Assembly (NCBI GenBank): GCA_025331445.1
Contig: JAIWNE010000025.1
Location: 186,001-250,000 of the forward strand
Direction: 5' to 3'
DNA: 64,000 bases
Source of the DNA: Blakeslea trispora
Taxonomy: Eukaryota > Mucoromycota > Mucoromycetes > Mucorales > Choanephoraceae
The position numbers and the translations under genes were made by a program. Position 1 is the stretch's first letter. Each line of letters begins with the position of its first letter. The notes under the pieces were generated by a model, which did no database searches, had not been told where the DNA came from, and saw only the letters and a program-made list of their open reading frames with translations. Positions 1 through 12,482 of this stretch are shown piece by piece.

Positions 1-3000
1 ACATTGCTTGTTTTTGAACCAGACGTGCTTTAATTGTGAGGTAGAAAATACACCACATGCTGGCTCAAAACGCACGACATTGTAAGGTAGAAGCAATTGA
101 GTTAGAATAGTCCAAATGGTGTTATTTTTTTTAAATATTTAATGATGTATGTGTTGCTTGTTGAAAGAAATTGAGTCGGGGACTATTCCTCAAGAGTATC
201 AATTAGACTCTAGGAAACAGCCTGAATTCTTTGAAACCATGATTGAAGCAAAAACAGTATTTTCTTAGAACACAATCTGTTTTCTTTTCTTTCGTTATAT
301 GAAACATGTGTATTTGGTATTAAATTGTTTTGATCTGAGCAAAAAACTACTTTTATAGTGTGCAAACAAGCAAGAAAAGGATTCCAAACCGCAATTAACA
401 AAGAATCAAAAGCTCAGGAGTTTTACTGCTTTTGCTCTTCGGATTTAAGACTCCTAAGCTTTTGCAATAAAATTAATTCTATGTTACACTAACTTTTTTA
501 TTCAATGATTTAGCAAAACTTTCATGCATGTAGGAAAAGTAGAGCAATGGTATGTAGTTGCAAGCTTTTGGCAGATTCTATAAGAAACACAATATTTCAA
601 AATGTTTGATTATGCTCGTAACATTTTTAATTGCTGATTGTTTAGTACATAGCCATTCAAAAAGCGAACATAACATGGACTAGTTATCTTTTTACGACTT
701 TCTTCATATCGGCAAAACTTTCAAGTGAAAGACTAATTCAGCTTACACTCAGATTGAATGCGAGAATGTTTGACTTGCCTGAGAACGTGGTATAGTCAAT
801 ATGCAATAAATTTAACAGAACAAGGTTTTATGAGCTTTGATCTTGATCCTCAAATCAGCTTTGATAACAAAACCTCTATCCAACTCTAATAAGAAATCGG
901 TTCGCTTTTTAGGTGTGATAATAGAAGCTTTACATCCTTCTTTTTGGAAAGACGCTTCAGAGTCTATCAATATAAAGTCATTTTCTATCATCAAATATTG
1001 CAGCTTGACTTCAAAGCTTTGGAATTTTTAAAACACAAAACTTATGTGTTTTTGCAAGCTGACAGACGTAGCTATCTAAGTACCGGACATATCAACTGAT
1101 TAGACTCATGTACGTCAAGACATTTTCATAGCTATGTACTTCTTTTTTAAAGAAAAAAAAAAGAGCCTTCTGAAGGTGTTAACGAAAGAGAACGGAAATC
1201 CCGTTTTGATTATCTGATATGCTGCTTCCTTATTTTCCTAGTCCAAGCATAAATAGATTTATATGGAAAGCAAAGACCGGCTTGTTTGTGTTGCACTATA
1301 AAGAAAGTATCATAATAGTTTGATTTGACAAGTAAACTAACTAAAATTAGACAAGTGCCTGCAATATCAAGCTGAAAGAGAAAACAATTGTAGGTCAAAC
1401 GGTCAAGGACATTTGAACTTCTATTGGGATTAACACAACACTTTTTATTTACGGATTTAAAGACACTCGATTCAGAAGCTTTCGAATCTCAAGAACACAA
1501 ATTGTTACTTTTTTGTAAAAGTTGTACAGGAATCTAGTGTTCAGCTTTTTTTGTTTATCGTATTCAAATGAGCTTATTCTATATTCCAGTTGGTGTTAGG
1601 TCTGCCGTTTCCTTCTGTTTCTTAAAGATAGTCATACAACTTGTATGTATGCTCTGTTTTGAATTGATTGAGATCAGAGTCAGACATGGTCAGGCCTCTC
1701 AAGGTATCAGCGATCTTGATTCCCGGCTACAACCGTAAGGCGGCAACAATTGATCAAGAGCAAATCAGCTGGACTTGGTGCCCAGGTTACTCACTTGATC
1801 CACATTGGTATATATGTTTACAACTTTGTTTTCGCACACAAAACAGTTTAGTATATGTATGGCTAAAAACACCTTACAAAAAAAAGTAAAGGCAAATGTT
1901 GCGTGCTCATGGAAAATCAACTAGGGTACCTCCACAATCTTGAAACGGGACTCTATTCAAACACACTTTGAGCTTCAGGATGAGTTGTTGCCTAATCAGA
2001 CCAAGTTGCAGAGATTTGTTAAGTTAATTCAGATAAAAACAAGCAGCCTATTGTTGTGATGCAGATAAATCTGGCTGTCGAAAGCATAAAGAAAGATAGT
2101 TTGCTAATGATTCAAAGACCATTAATATTATATGAACTAGGTTTCTATTATACATCTGCCGTTGTAATATGTTAGATATGAGGATATAGATTAGATTACA
2201 ATTACTTATAAACGGTAAACCATTTTTCTTAGCTTGATTATAAGAGAAGTTACTCAGACTTTAGAGTATATAAAAAAACATAAGTTCGTATTGCTTTACT
2301 ACCATCATTGAACCCCCCCCCGAAATAGAAGAGTTTCCTAGTATTTCCAGAGAAGTATGCATTCGCAAAATACAGATATTTAATATACTGCTGCCTTTAT
2401 TACAAAAGAAATAAACAAAGCTTAAGGCTATATATGTGTGGAAAAATCGATGGTATCTGTAGCAATGTATCGGACAACTTTTTTCTTACGCTTAAACATA
2501 TATTGACCAACAACAAGTTATATTTAAAGAGAATGAAAAGAGTTGCACCAGCAAGCTCTAAAGAAATAGGCTCAAAGTTCTGTCACAATCTTTAGATCGT
2601 GACTCCAATTGGACACAGAAAAAGTTAATGCTACACACCATAATTTCATATAGTGGTTACTTGGATGCTTTTTTGAGTTAATGCAGAAGTGATATCCGTC
2701 ACCTGTATTGTAGTTATAATGCTGGATTGTTGGTTTATGCACTTTAATCAAAGTAATGTTGAAAAGAAATTGATAGATATTGCAGTATTCTTCAACAGTA
2801 TTCTTAGGTCTTTGCTGATATTCTAATTCAAAGCTTTGAACATGGTCAGATAAAGTTAATATTTTCACACCTGTTCAATTAAGTCTCTAAAGACATACGA
2901 TGTTTTTGTACCAATGCAATTACTGTTTGTTTTTTCTTTCACTTTTTTTTTTACATTTAACTTTCAGCAATATAAGCAGATGTAATGTAGTTTACTTTTG

Positions 3001-4612
3001 AATTGAGCAAAAAGCAAAAACAAAAAAGCCTTGATAAAATTGCTGTTTTATCTTTCAGCGTCTCCTTTTTGTTCTAAATCAAGAATGGTTACTTGATTAT
3101 AGTCTACAGTAAAGTCAAGCAAGACAACAGTTTCTTTAACAATTACAAAGCTAATCACACAAACAAACTATACTTGTTTGTTGAAAACCAACAACTTTTA
3201 TGCGCATATTCTGTATGTTTACTTTCTTAAACTAAGGAAACAATCCTTCAACTGGATAGCTTTTTTTAAATAAAATCTCACGCACAATTTAAAGTAGATG
3301 AAGCGAATTACTCAAAGTTTGGAAAATTAAGTACCACGTAACAAATTTTCCTTTTTGTATTTTGTCTCATGATTTTATGATTCACCTTAACTTAGTAGAG
3401 TATCGAACGTTTTAATTTGTTTACTGAGCTGTTCAAGTGTTGTTTGGGCGTATACATGTAATCGATATACTTTTTGGAAAATACCACGGGGTGCACCCAT
3501 TTCTTTCCTCTTCCTTTTCCTATCAAATTTCTCACCTCTTTTTTTTTCTGATTTTGTATTACCTTGGTCCTGAGTTCTCACAGAAAAAAAAAAAACTAGG
3601 GAGTTTAATAGGTGTATGTATTTAACATAATGTTAGTGCAGATCAAAGATTCTAAAAATTGCATTCACTGTCGAGCATTATGATAACAAGCAGCCGAACA
3701 GTCATTTTCGGTTTAAAGATTTACAAAACTTAAAATAAAGCTTCAAAGCAATAGGTTTTCCTTTTTCTTTATTTTCCAAAAGTTCTTTTTTTTTGTAATA
3801 TACTAGCATCAGGTATAGTCTTGGTGACTCAAAGGTACATAAAGAGCCTACGATTGTACCAATCTTAAGCAGAAATAATAACCTAAAATATCTTGTTTGA
3901 GATTGCTTGCAACTATATCCGTATCTTGATCTACAATGATGAAGCGCACTAGTTGAAGACTTAGGATAGCAAATATGCTTGGTAATATGAGAAAAAGATG
4001 TTAGCTATACATTTGTTTCTTTCTCTTGCGAAACTATGGTCGCATAAGCATCTGAATTGTTCCAGTGCATGTGACTGAAGTATCATACAATGGAATGTGA
4101 TGCAAGTAGAACAGCAACAAGATATTCTTGTGTATCCCACTCATCCAACTACCAAAAATCTCAACTATTGCATACTTTTTGCACAAAACAAGAGACGATG
4201 TACATTGTTTGACTTGCACTTATACATGTTTGTTTAGGTCTTGCTTTGTTCTGATTTGCCTTTTTTTTTCGCATCAAAACAAGTGTATAAATCTTGATAC
4301 ATCAGTCAGACTCTAATCCGGATAAAGTATTTTCGGTTGAGACCCTGTAGACTATTCAACTCATGTCATCGTTTGATCACTAGCTTGCAACACACTGTTA
4401 CTAATCAGACGATCCCATATCCACAAAAAAAAAGATCTGGGCATTTTTTTAAGTTAAGCTAATTATAAATATTCTTTTACTTTTCATCCTTTCCTTTCTT
4501 TCTTTGCTTTACACCTCGTTTCTCTTACTTTTTTTTTTAAAAAAAACTTATTGTTTGCAGTTGAGAAAAGGAGGAAAGGCGAATCCCTTTATATATTATA
4601 GAACAAACATAA
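1..4612. other. Gene-poor AT-rich region upstream of the H+-ATPase gene
   Basis: No reading frame here has convincing protein-like composition together with usable splice sites. The stretch is full of A and T runs and contains an eight-C run near 2312. Two patches look faintly coding: 1668-1889 on the plus strand and 2572-2868 on the minus strand. Neither can be extended into a gene model and both may be relics. The last ~150 bases before 4613 are pyrimidine-rich followed by an A-rich leader, a pattern seen before other genes in this window, and probably carry the H+-ATPase promoter and 5' leader. Confidence 0.5.
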
Positions 4613-7531
4613 ATGGCAGTCGAAGACGAAAAGCCTATGGCAGATGTCCGATCTGATATCAAGCCAGATGAAAAGAAAGAAGACCTTCAATTCGAAGATC
4701 ATGAACATGTTGAGCATGAAGATGAAATTTCACCTGAATTAGAATTGCTGCTTCATACAGATCCGTCCACTGGTTTGACTTCTGCTGAAGTTGCTGAAAG
4801 ATTAGAAAAGTTTGGTCCCAATGAATTACCTGAAAGAAAAAGAAACCCTATTATCAAGTTTCTGTTGTATTTCACTGGTCCTATTGCTTACTTGATTGAA
4901 ATTGCTTGTATTATTGCTGCTGTTGTAGGTGATTGGCTAGACTTTGGTATCATCTTGGCTTTACTGTTCATCAACGCTTTGATTGGTTTCATTGAAGAAG
5001 CCAAGGCAGAATCTGCATTGGATGCTCTTCGTCAAACGCTTGCCTTAAAGACTCGCTGCTGGAGAAATGGTGAGTTGGTTGAGATTGGCGTAAAAGATCT
5101 AGTACCAGGCGATGTCATTGTTCTTCGTATTGGTGATATTATTCCTGCTGATGCTAAATTGCTTGGTCTTGGTGTAAATGGCGAAATAAATGAAACTGAA
5201 CTTCAAATCGATCAAAGTGCACTTACTGGTGAGTCGCTTCCTGTTGCCAAGAAGAAAGGTTCAACCGTTTACTCTTCAAGTATTGTCAAGCAAGGTCAAA
5301 ACTTGGCTGTTGTAACCAAGACAGGTGTCAACACTTTCATTGGTCGTGCTGCTAACTTGATTGCCATTACGAATGAAGAAGGTCACTTCCAGAAGATTAT
5401 TGCAAAGATTGGTAACGTCTTGATTTGGTCTACAATTGTTCTTGTTCTTATTATTCTGGTGTACCAATTGGTTGCTTTCAGAGGTACTCCTAATGGTGAT
5501 TGGAAGATTGTTCTTGAAAGATGTCTTGTACTCACCGTTGCTGCTATTCCTGTTGGTCTTCCTACGGTCATGTCCGTGACCATGGCTCTTGGTGCTAAAC
5601 AATTGGCTAAAAAGCAGGTGATTGTGAAACGTCTGACGGCTGTTGAAGAACTGGCTTCTGTTTCTGTTCTATGTTCCGACAAGACTGGTACGCTTACTTT
5701 GAACGAATTGACTTTTGATGAGCCTTGGTTGACCAATGGTTACACTGCTGACGATATCCTTCTCTATTCTTACCTCGCTGCTGAACAAGGTGCCAATGAC
5801 CCCATTGAATTTGCTGTTCGTCGCGCTGCCGAAGGTTCCTTAGAGGTTCTCAAGAACAGACCTGCAAAAACACTTGATGTTCCTGGCTACAAGGTCACTG
5901 CCTTCCAACCTTTCAACCCAAACACCAAGATGACTGAAGCTACTATCATGGACTTGGCTACCAATCAATCATTCCGCGTTGCAAAAGGTGCTCCTCAGGT
6001 CATTACTCGACTTGCAGGTGGTAGTTCTGACGCTGTTAATGCTGTTAACAATCTGGCTCGTCGTGGTCTTCGTGCTTTGGGTGTTGCCAAGACTGTGCCT
6101 GGTGACTTGAACAAGTTTGAGCTGGTTGGTATGATCTCTCTTCTTGACCCTCCTCGTCCTGATTCTGCTGCGACAATTCGTGACTGTAATTTGCTTGGTG
6201 TTGATGTCAAGATGATTACTGGTGATCAACTTATTATTGCCAAGGAAGTCGGAGCCCGTCTTGGTATGGGTCGTGTTATTCTCGATGCTAACCATCTGGT
6301 TGATCCTACAAAGTCTGAAGAGGAAGTGACTGAGCATTGTCGACGTGCTGATGGGTTTGCTCAAGTTATTCCCGAGCACAAATATCGAGTAGTTGAATTG
6401 CTTCAAAACAAGGGCTATTTGGTTGGTATGACTGGTGATGGTGTTAATGATGCTCCTGCTTTGAAGAAAGCCAATGTTGGTATTGCTGTTGAAGGTTGTA
6501 CTGATGCTGCAAGATCTGCTGCTGATATTGTGTTGCTTGCTCCTGGTTTGTCTACAATCATTGATGGTGTCAAGACTTCTCGTGCTATTTTCCAACGTCT
6601 TCGTTCATATGCTCTTTATCGTATCACATCAACCATTCACTTCTTGCTCTTCATGTTTATCATTACTTTGGTTGAAAATTGGAACATGCCTGCTATTTTG
6701 CTGATTATGATTTGTGTTTTGGTATGTGAATAACTTTCCATCTTAATCTTTTAAAAGAAATGTCTTAACTTTTTCTCTCTCGCTCTCTGTAGAACGATGC
6801 TGCTACTTTGGTTATTAGTGTTGATAATACTGAAATCTCTGAACGTCCTGATAAATGGAGAATTGGTCAATTGCTCACTCTGTCCACTATCTTGGCTGTT
6901 CTTCTTTCTGCTCTATCATTTGCTCACTTCTATGTTGCTCGTGATGTCTTCCATGTTACTCCTTATGAATTGCATTCCATTATGTACCTGCATATCTCTT
7001 CAGGTGAGTTAGGGTTGTCGGTTTGAAGATTCATCCTTACTAATATATGTCTTTAGCTCCTCATTTTGTCATCTTCTCTACTCGTGTTCCTGGATATTGG
7101 TACAAGAACATACCCCATTGGATCTTTACTGTCTGTATTCTTGCCACACAAGTACTTGCTTTGTTCTTTTCAGTTTATGGTGTCTTTGGTGAACATGAAG
7201 AAGTTGCTCCTTGTGGCTGGGGATGGGGTATGGCTGTTCTTGGTGTCTCCCTTGTCTACTTCATGCTTCTTGACTATGTCAAGGTATGGCTCTTCAGAAG
7301 ATGGGACTTTGAGCTTACTGCCAAACTGGTTCCTACACCTAAACGTCGTGCCAAACTGGAACACAAATCTAAAGAAACTGTTCATCGAAAGCAGTTGGAA
7401 GACAACTGGAAGAACCTTCAAGAGTAAGTGTATATCTGTGTTAGATTTATTTTGAATTATTCTAATTTTTTTTTAATAGTCCTGTTGATGCTACTCAAAT
7501 TATTGCTGCATTTAGAAATGCCACCAAGTAA
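4613..7531 (+). CDS. PMA1: Plasma-membrane H+-transporting P-type ATPase
   Basis: This P3A-type ATPase pumps protons out of the cell and sets the membrane potential that drives nutrient uptake. Four exons (4613-6721, 6793-7003, 7057-7423, 7480-7531) give 912 residues, close to the usual fungal length of about 920. Visible landmarks are the acidic N-terminus, the actuator motif TGES (about residue 205), the phosphorylation motif DKTGT (D356) and the hinge motif TGDGVNDAP (about 607), with hydrophobic segments before and after the catalytic core. The ATG follows a pyrimidine-rich then A-rich leader. The first 2.1 kb is intronless and the three introns (71, 53 and 56 nt) cluster at the 3' end. 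The last intron hides what otherwise looks like a stop at about 7425, and the tail ends in AAFRNATK. Identification is secure. Which paralogue it is cannot be told. Confidence 0.97.
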
Positions 7532-9478
7532 ACGCTTTTCTTCGTAGCACAAATCAGCTGTATTTCTATAATTTCCCTTTTAATAAAAACAAACAAATCC
7601 ATTTGGTTGTTTTCCCTTAATGCCAAAACTGTAAAATCAAATAAATCAATAAACTTCTTTGTTTATTCTTTGTTTTAAAGAAAAGAGAAGCTAGGATTAA
7701 GGCAGCATTTAACTTCTTATGCGTGTCTTTGATTAATTGTTGTACTTTTGTCAAATTATTTGCTTGTAAGTAAATCTTATTGTTCAAAGAACTTTGGTAA
7801 GCAAAAAAATTTCAGTACTACAACAACCGAAATACTTTTATACAGTTGTTCTCTAAATACTCAAGAAGTGAATATGCAATAAAAAGATTGTTTTAAAAGT
7901 GATTGAGCTAGATTGCTCTTGTAAAGGCTCGAAAATGTGTACTGGCTGAATGTAGACTGGTTGAAGTTTTCCCTCTTGCTCAGTTTATGTTTGTATAAAA
8001 TTGAATTGCACATCGTGTTTAGTTTCGTTAAAGAAAAGCTCCATATATTTGACATGGTTTCTAGAGGATGTAGGCATTTTTCACACAAAGCAAGCAGTTT
8101 ATGGACGCTTACGATGATGGCATTGTTTAATTTAGAGAATAATTAAAAACAAAATACAAGGCTGTTTCTTACCATGATTGTAGCATAGTATCAAGTAGTG
8201 TCTAATAGGTGTTTTTTAAATGAGTAACATCCTGTAGGTTGCGAATTAAAATGAACAATAATTCTTGCTGACACTCTTTGTATTTTTACAAGTAAACAAA
8301 TTAAAGTTCATCGGTACAGAGCATATGCAATGTTTACATCCAAAGATCGGGATATTGCCTTCAACAAAAAAGCAAAAGAGCATTAGCTGTTTGATACCTT
8401 ACTTTCAAATTAAAGCTATTGGCCAAATTGAATGATACAAAGTATAGGCGGAAGGAAAAAATAGTAAATAAGTTAAAAAAAGAAACCTTTTTAATATACA
8501 CGTGAATATCACAAACTATAGTGCTTATGTTGGCTACCTTGATACTTTCATCTTCTGAGACTTGCGATTTTTCTAAAAGTGTCATTTGCTCTTCTTTTAA
8601 CATGACGTCAACTTGGTTCGTTTTATTTCAAATGAAAAAAACTCTTAGAATCTCTTCAATATACGTTTCTCTTTAGGCTGCATGTACATATACCTAATTG
8701 CTCCAAAACAACCGAAACAGAAAATCACTTACGAAAAAAAAAAGAAAGCAGATGAAAGGATTTGAACTTTTTTAAATATTTGAATAGAGTGAATATCATC
8801 TTTTTTTTTCATCCTTATCTGAGCACCATGTGCACTAAAATGGACTTTTTGAAAGTTCACTATATAGAAAATGAACTCGAAAAACTATCGACTCAACTGC
8901 AAAAAAGAGACGCCTTAGTAACAACATTCATTGGCTTAACTCCATGTGTTGAGCGAAATTTAAGTCTTCAATCAAATGATAACTTGTTGAACAACTTTAG
9001 ATTTCAAATCAGCGACTGTGTTAATCCATTTATTTCAGATATACTATTAAGCGCGCAATTAATTTTGTAACGAAAATCTAAGTTCAAATGTCAAGCCAAT
9101 TCTACTAGAACTGGGTGAGATACTCGAATAAATACAGATGGTGAGATTTATTAGTTTGATTAAAAGCATCACAAGCTTGTTGAATAAATGAACGGTAAAA
9201 CTACAATTAAATAAGTCATTTCTATTGATTTGGTTTCTGCTAATTTCTCTATACGGAAGTTGTTTTATGTCATACTGCATATACTACTGTACCCAACTTG
9301 TTACAGTTGATAGAGAAGAAACAAATCAGGTCAAAAGAACAAATATACCACAGGCTCTTTATCTACTGATATGTTAACAATTATTGAAAGAGCGCTTAAA
9401 GACACTCCATATTTTTTACTAAAAAAAAAGACGAAAATAGTTGCTTTTGTCTTTCTTCCCAGTTTTGTTATTCGTTAT
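7532..9478. other. Intergenic region between H+-ATPase and MFS transporter
   Basis: AATAAA-like sequences shortly after 7531 could serve as polyadenylation signals for the ATPase transcript. The remainder is AT-rich. The only frame worth a note is the short one at 8828-9070, listed separately. Confidence 0.4.
8828..9070 (+). CDS. Small hypothetical protein (doubtful)
   Basis: An 80-residue frame starts with ATG at 8828, just after a T-rich tract resembling the leaders of other genes in the window. The N-terminal part looks helical and mildly coiled-coil (ENELEKLSTQLQKRD), followed by a neutral tail. No family is recognised and no introns are evident. It may be a chance frame or a gene relic; a divergent minus-strand frame at 8361-8603 is equally unconvincing. 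Confidence 0.2.
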   Translation: MCTKMDFLKVHYIENELEKLSTQLQKRDALVTTFIGLTPCVERNLSLQSNDNLLNNFRFQISDCVNPFISDILLSAQLIL

Positions 9479-11225
9479 ATGCTTCGTTCATTAGTAGCCA
9501 AACTACCAGAAAGAGCCTACATAACTTCTTTTGTTATAGCTCTTGCTGTTGCTAATGTGTCTGGACCACAATACATTTACCCGACATTTGGTACTTCTTT
9601 AGTAGACCGGCTTCATTGGAATGGTATCGAAAATAGTATGGTTGGCACTGCAACCTTTGTTGGTGTATCCTTCTCGGGACCACTTTGCGCATGGCTCATT
9701 GAGACCCTACTATTTAAAAAGTGAGCTATACAAGTTCTAGGTTGTTTATTTGAATAATACAATTTTACTAAAATATTGGATCTTTCTCGGATCGTTCTTT
9801 GAAAACAAATTTGCAGAACCTTAATGCTCTCCTCCTTTACTGGATTGGTGGGATTTCTATTGCTAGCTCAAACATATGCAGGACATCTACCTAGCAATTA
9901 TATCCTTTGCTCAATATATCTCGCACTCATAGGTGCAGCAGGTGCAGCATCTTATCTGTGTGCTTTGGATTCGCAAGTAAGTCATTTTTATAAATACGTT
10001 TAGATCAAGATGCAGTTGTTCAAAGAGTCTTCTTTTTTCTTCTTCTAAACAGGCCCACAATTTCAAATCAAGTCGTGGAATGAGTATGGGGATTACTAGT
10101 GCTGCTCTAGGAATTAGCGGTTTAGTATTCTCACAGATCAATGACAAGTTTTTTAAGGAAGAGGCTTTAAATGATGGCAAAGATGACAGCACTTACGATT
10201 TTCTTATCTTTATCGCCTTTGCTGTCGCATTCACCAATCTGTTAGGCTCGTATATACTTGGACCCATAAATAAAGATGAAGAAGTCGACATCGCTACAGA
10301 TTCAAGAGAAATAGGCATTGAGCAACAAAGTTATACGCAGAGTATTAGTAGTTTCAGTTCGACCTCTACTAGAATTGACGAAGAAGCTAGAGGAGAACAG
10401 AGACCTCTTTTGAGTAAGAATGTCATTGTTTCTGTTGACAATGCTTCGATGATGATGAACGATGGTCAGAAATTACAGAGAACTACTTCAGAGTCACTGG
10501 GTGATGTCTCGGGCCTTGCCCTTTTTAAAAATCTTGTTGGGCTTTCAATTGCATCTGCTCTCCTGATTATTCTTGGAATTGGCTACGTCTATCTAGCAAA
10601 TGTTGGACAGTTGGTCATTTCAGTTTCGTCCAAAAACATGAAGCTAAGCCAAGTACAGCATTTGAGGAATCTGCATGTTTCCATTTTCAGTGTCTCCAAC
10701 TGTGCATCAAGGGCATTGTTTGGTGTTCTCAGTGACGTTCTGCAAAAGAAGGCTGGCGTTCATCGACTTTGGTTTTTTTGGACTGCATGTTTGGGTCTTA
10801 TATTATCTTTGATTTATTTGGTCACGTCTGTTACAACGGCTGATGCATTAATCCCATGCACTGTTTTGATTGCAGTTGTGTATGGTATTACATTCGGACT
10901 TGCGCCTGCTATTGTCAGTGAATTTGGGACAAAGGTGATTCTCAAAAACGTCGCATTTGAGTGATTGATACTAATGAAGCATCTATAGACATTTGCACGA
11001 AACTGGGGATGGCTACTTTGTGCTCCTGCTATAGGAAGTCAGACATTCAATTTCTTGTTTGGTTCATTTTATGAACTGGAATCAAAGCGGCAAGGTAACG
11101 ATAGCGTTTGCTATGGACCAGATTGCTTTAAGATGACTTTTACTATTGGTATTGTATCAGCATTCATATGCTTAATAGTCCTATCTTGGACCGTTTACAA
11201 GAAAGAATTATATAAAAAATCATAA
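9479..11225 (+). CDS. Major facilitator superfamily transporter, MCH1-like
   Basis: A multi-pass membrane transporter of the fungal monocarboxylate-transporter-homologue (Mch1/nodulin-like MFS) type; the substrate is unknown. Four exons (9479-9720, 9817-9976, 10053-10934, 10989-11225) give 506 residues. The first hydrophobic segment (about residues 12-30) carries an SGPQYIYPTFG stretch, and exon 3 begins with AHNFKSSRGMSMGITSAALG, characteristic of this family. A hydrophilic, Ser/Glu-rich central loop encoded around 10260-10510 separates the two six-helix halves, and the second half contains SRALFGVLSD. The start at 9479 was preferred because it lies directly before the first membrane helix; an in-frame ATG at 9371 would add 36 residues of low-complexity Lys-rich sequence. 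Family call is firm, orthology moderate. Confidence 0.85.
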
Positions 11226-11741
11226 CCTTGAGAACCGTATGAAGGCAAACACAAAGACCCCTCGAACCCTTAATTAAAGCGACACATTCGATTAAGACCT
11301 GAGTATCAAGATATCACATAAAACAGTGTCGTTCGATGCTTACTTACCACTACTCTAAAATAACCTTTGCGCACATTTTTCTTTAAAAACATTGTACATG
11401 GAGAAAAAAAACTACTAATGTATCCTTAACAAATAAGTGTTTGGAAAAAGCTGATGAATTCATAACGCAAGAACTGAATTTTAGAAGAAGAGCAAGCATA
11501 ATCATTCTGGAGGAACTTGAATACAAGTTGCATCTTCTCCCAGTGAGGAATCTACTTCCAGAAATGGATTGAACTCGACTGATGAAATTTCAGTCTGCGA
11601 CAAACTTTTATGGAAAAACTACTGGCAATTACCTAAAAAGTATTACAAAAGTGCAGTTAAGTTTCGGTAATTCGACCAGTTCTATTCTGCAGCAACATAC
11701 TGTTTTTTATCTTCTTTTTTTTTTTTTTCTTCTTTTACAAA
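11226..11741. other. Intergenic region
   Basis: No coding potential seen. A pyrimidine-rich tract at about 11705-11735 directly precedes the next start codon. Confidence 0.5.
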
Positions 11742-12323
11742 ATGAAAGATGCTGAAATCCGAGAGTATACAAGCACAGATCAACAGAGATTCAAACAATT
11801 TTATATGGCGATGGAGGCCGAAAAAAAACACAGTCGTGTTATTCACGCACTAAAGCAGAGAAAAAATGCCAGACTTGTATGGCATGCAGGCATTATTGGT
11901 ATCTTGGGTATTCACCTCTCGAAATTTATGGGTTTGCCTATATCAATTAGAGGTGTATCTATTACACTGTTAGAGATGTTTCTATGGAGTGCGAGTGTAG
12001 GACTTGTATGGTATCGATGGATAGGCCAAGAATACGAACATAGACTATCATCTATTTGCGAGCACATGGCAACAGAACTTAATGAAATCCAAAAGAATGA
12101 CAAAAGCTGTGCTTGGGTGATGGAAAAGAATGATCGAATTATTGGCACAGTAGCATTAAAGCATGAGGAAGGAACAGAAGGCAAGATCGGATATCTGACA
12201 GGGTTGGATCCTCAAATCCGCTTGAAGCTAGTCCAAAATGCCATTCGCTTTGGTCGAACAAACAAGATTGACGTAATAAGCAAATGGCAAGATGACCTGA
12301 AATGGTCCGAAAGCGCTCTATGA
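11742..12323 (+). CDS. Membrane-anchored GNAT-like (NAT8-type) protein
   Basis: A single-exon protein of 193 residues. The N-terminus (IREYTSTDQQRFKQFY) resembles the first strand and helix of GNAT acyltransferases. A hydrophobic hairpin follows at roughly residues 45-90, and a strand pair (SCAWVMEKNDRIIGTVALKH) matches the NAT8 family signature in layout. In NAT8 enzymes such proteins are membrane-embedded and acetylate cysteine conjugates or lysines. The acetyl-CoA loop (R/Q-x-x-G-x-G/A) expected after this is not recognisable in the last 50 residues, and the protein is shorter than the family norm of about 220. It may therefore be inactive or divergent. The ATG sits right after a long T-rich tract. 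Confidence 0.6.
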   Translation: MKDAEIREYTSTDQQRFKQFYMAMEAEKKHSRVIHALKQRKNARLVWHAGIIGILGIHLSKFMGLPISIRGVSITLLEMFLWSASVGLVWYRWIGQEYEHRLSSICEHMATELNEIQKNDKSCAWVMEKNDRIIGTVALKHEEGTEGKIGYLTGLDPQIRLKLVQNAIRFGRTNKIDVISKWQDDLKWSESAL

Positions 12324-12482
12324 AAGGCATTGATTTTTCCTTTTTCTTTACTTTTTACCAAACAAACAAACGTGATAAAGAAGATAAAAAAAACAAGAGA
12401 AAAAAAGTCTGTTTTTTCTTATTTATCTCTCTCTAATTGTATACTAATAGCTTTCTTTCGTTATATATTAAAAAACAACAGA

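Noticed and set aside
1668..1889. Plus-strand 73-codon frame
   Set aside because: Protein-like for about 40 residues then degenerates into repeats; cannot be joined to neighbouring exons.
5276..6595. Long minus-strand frames across the H+-ATPase gene
   Set aside because: They are antisense shadows of the PMA1 reading frame with Asn/Ser/Thr-rich, domain-free translation.
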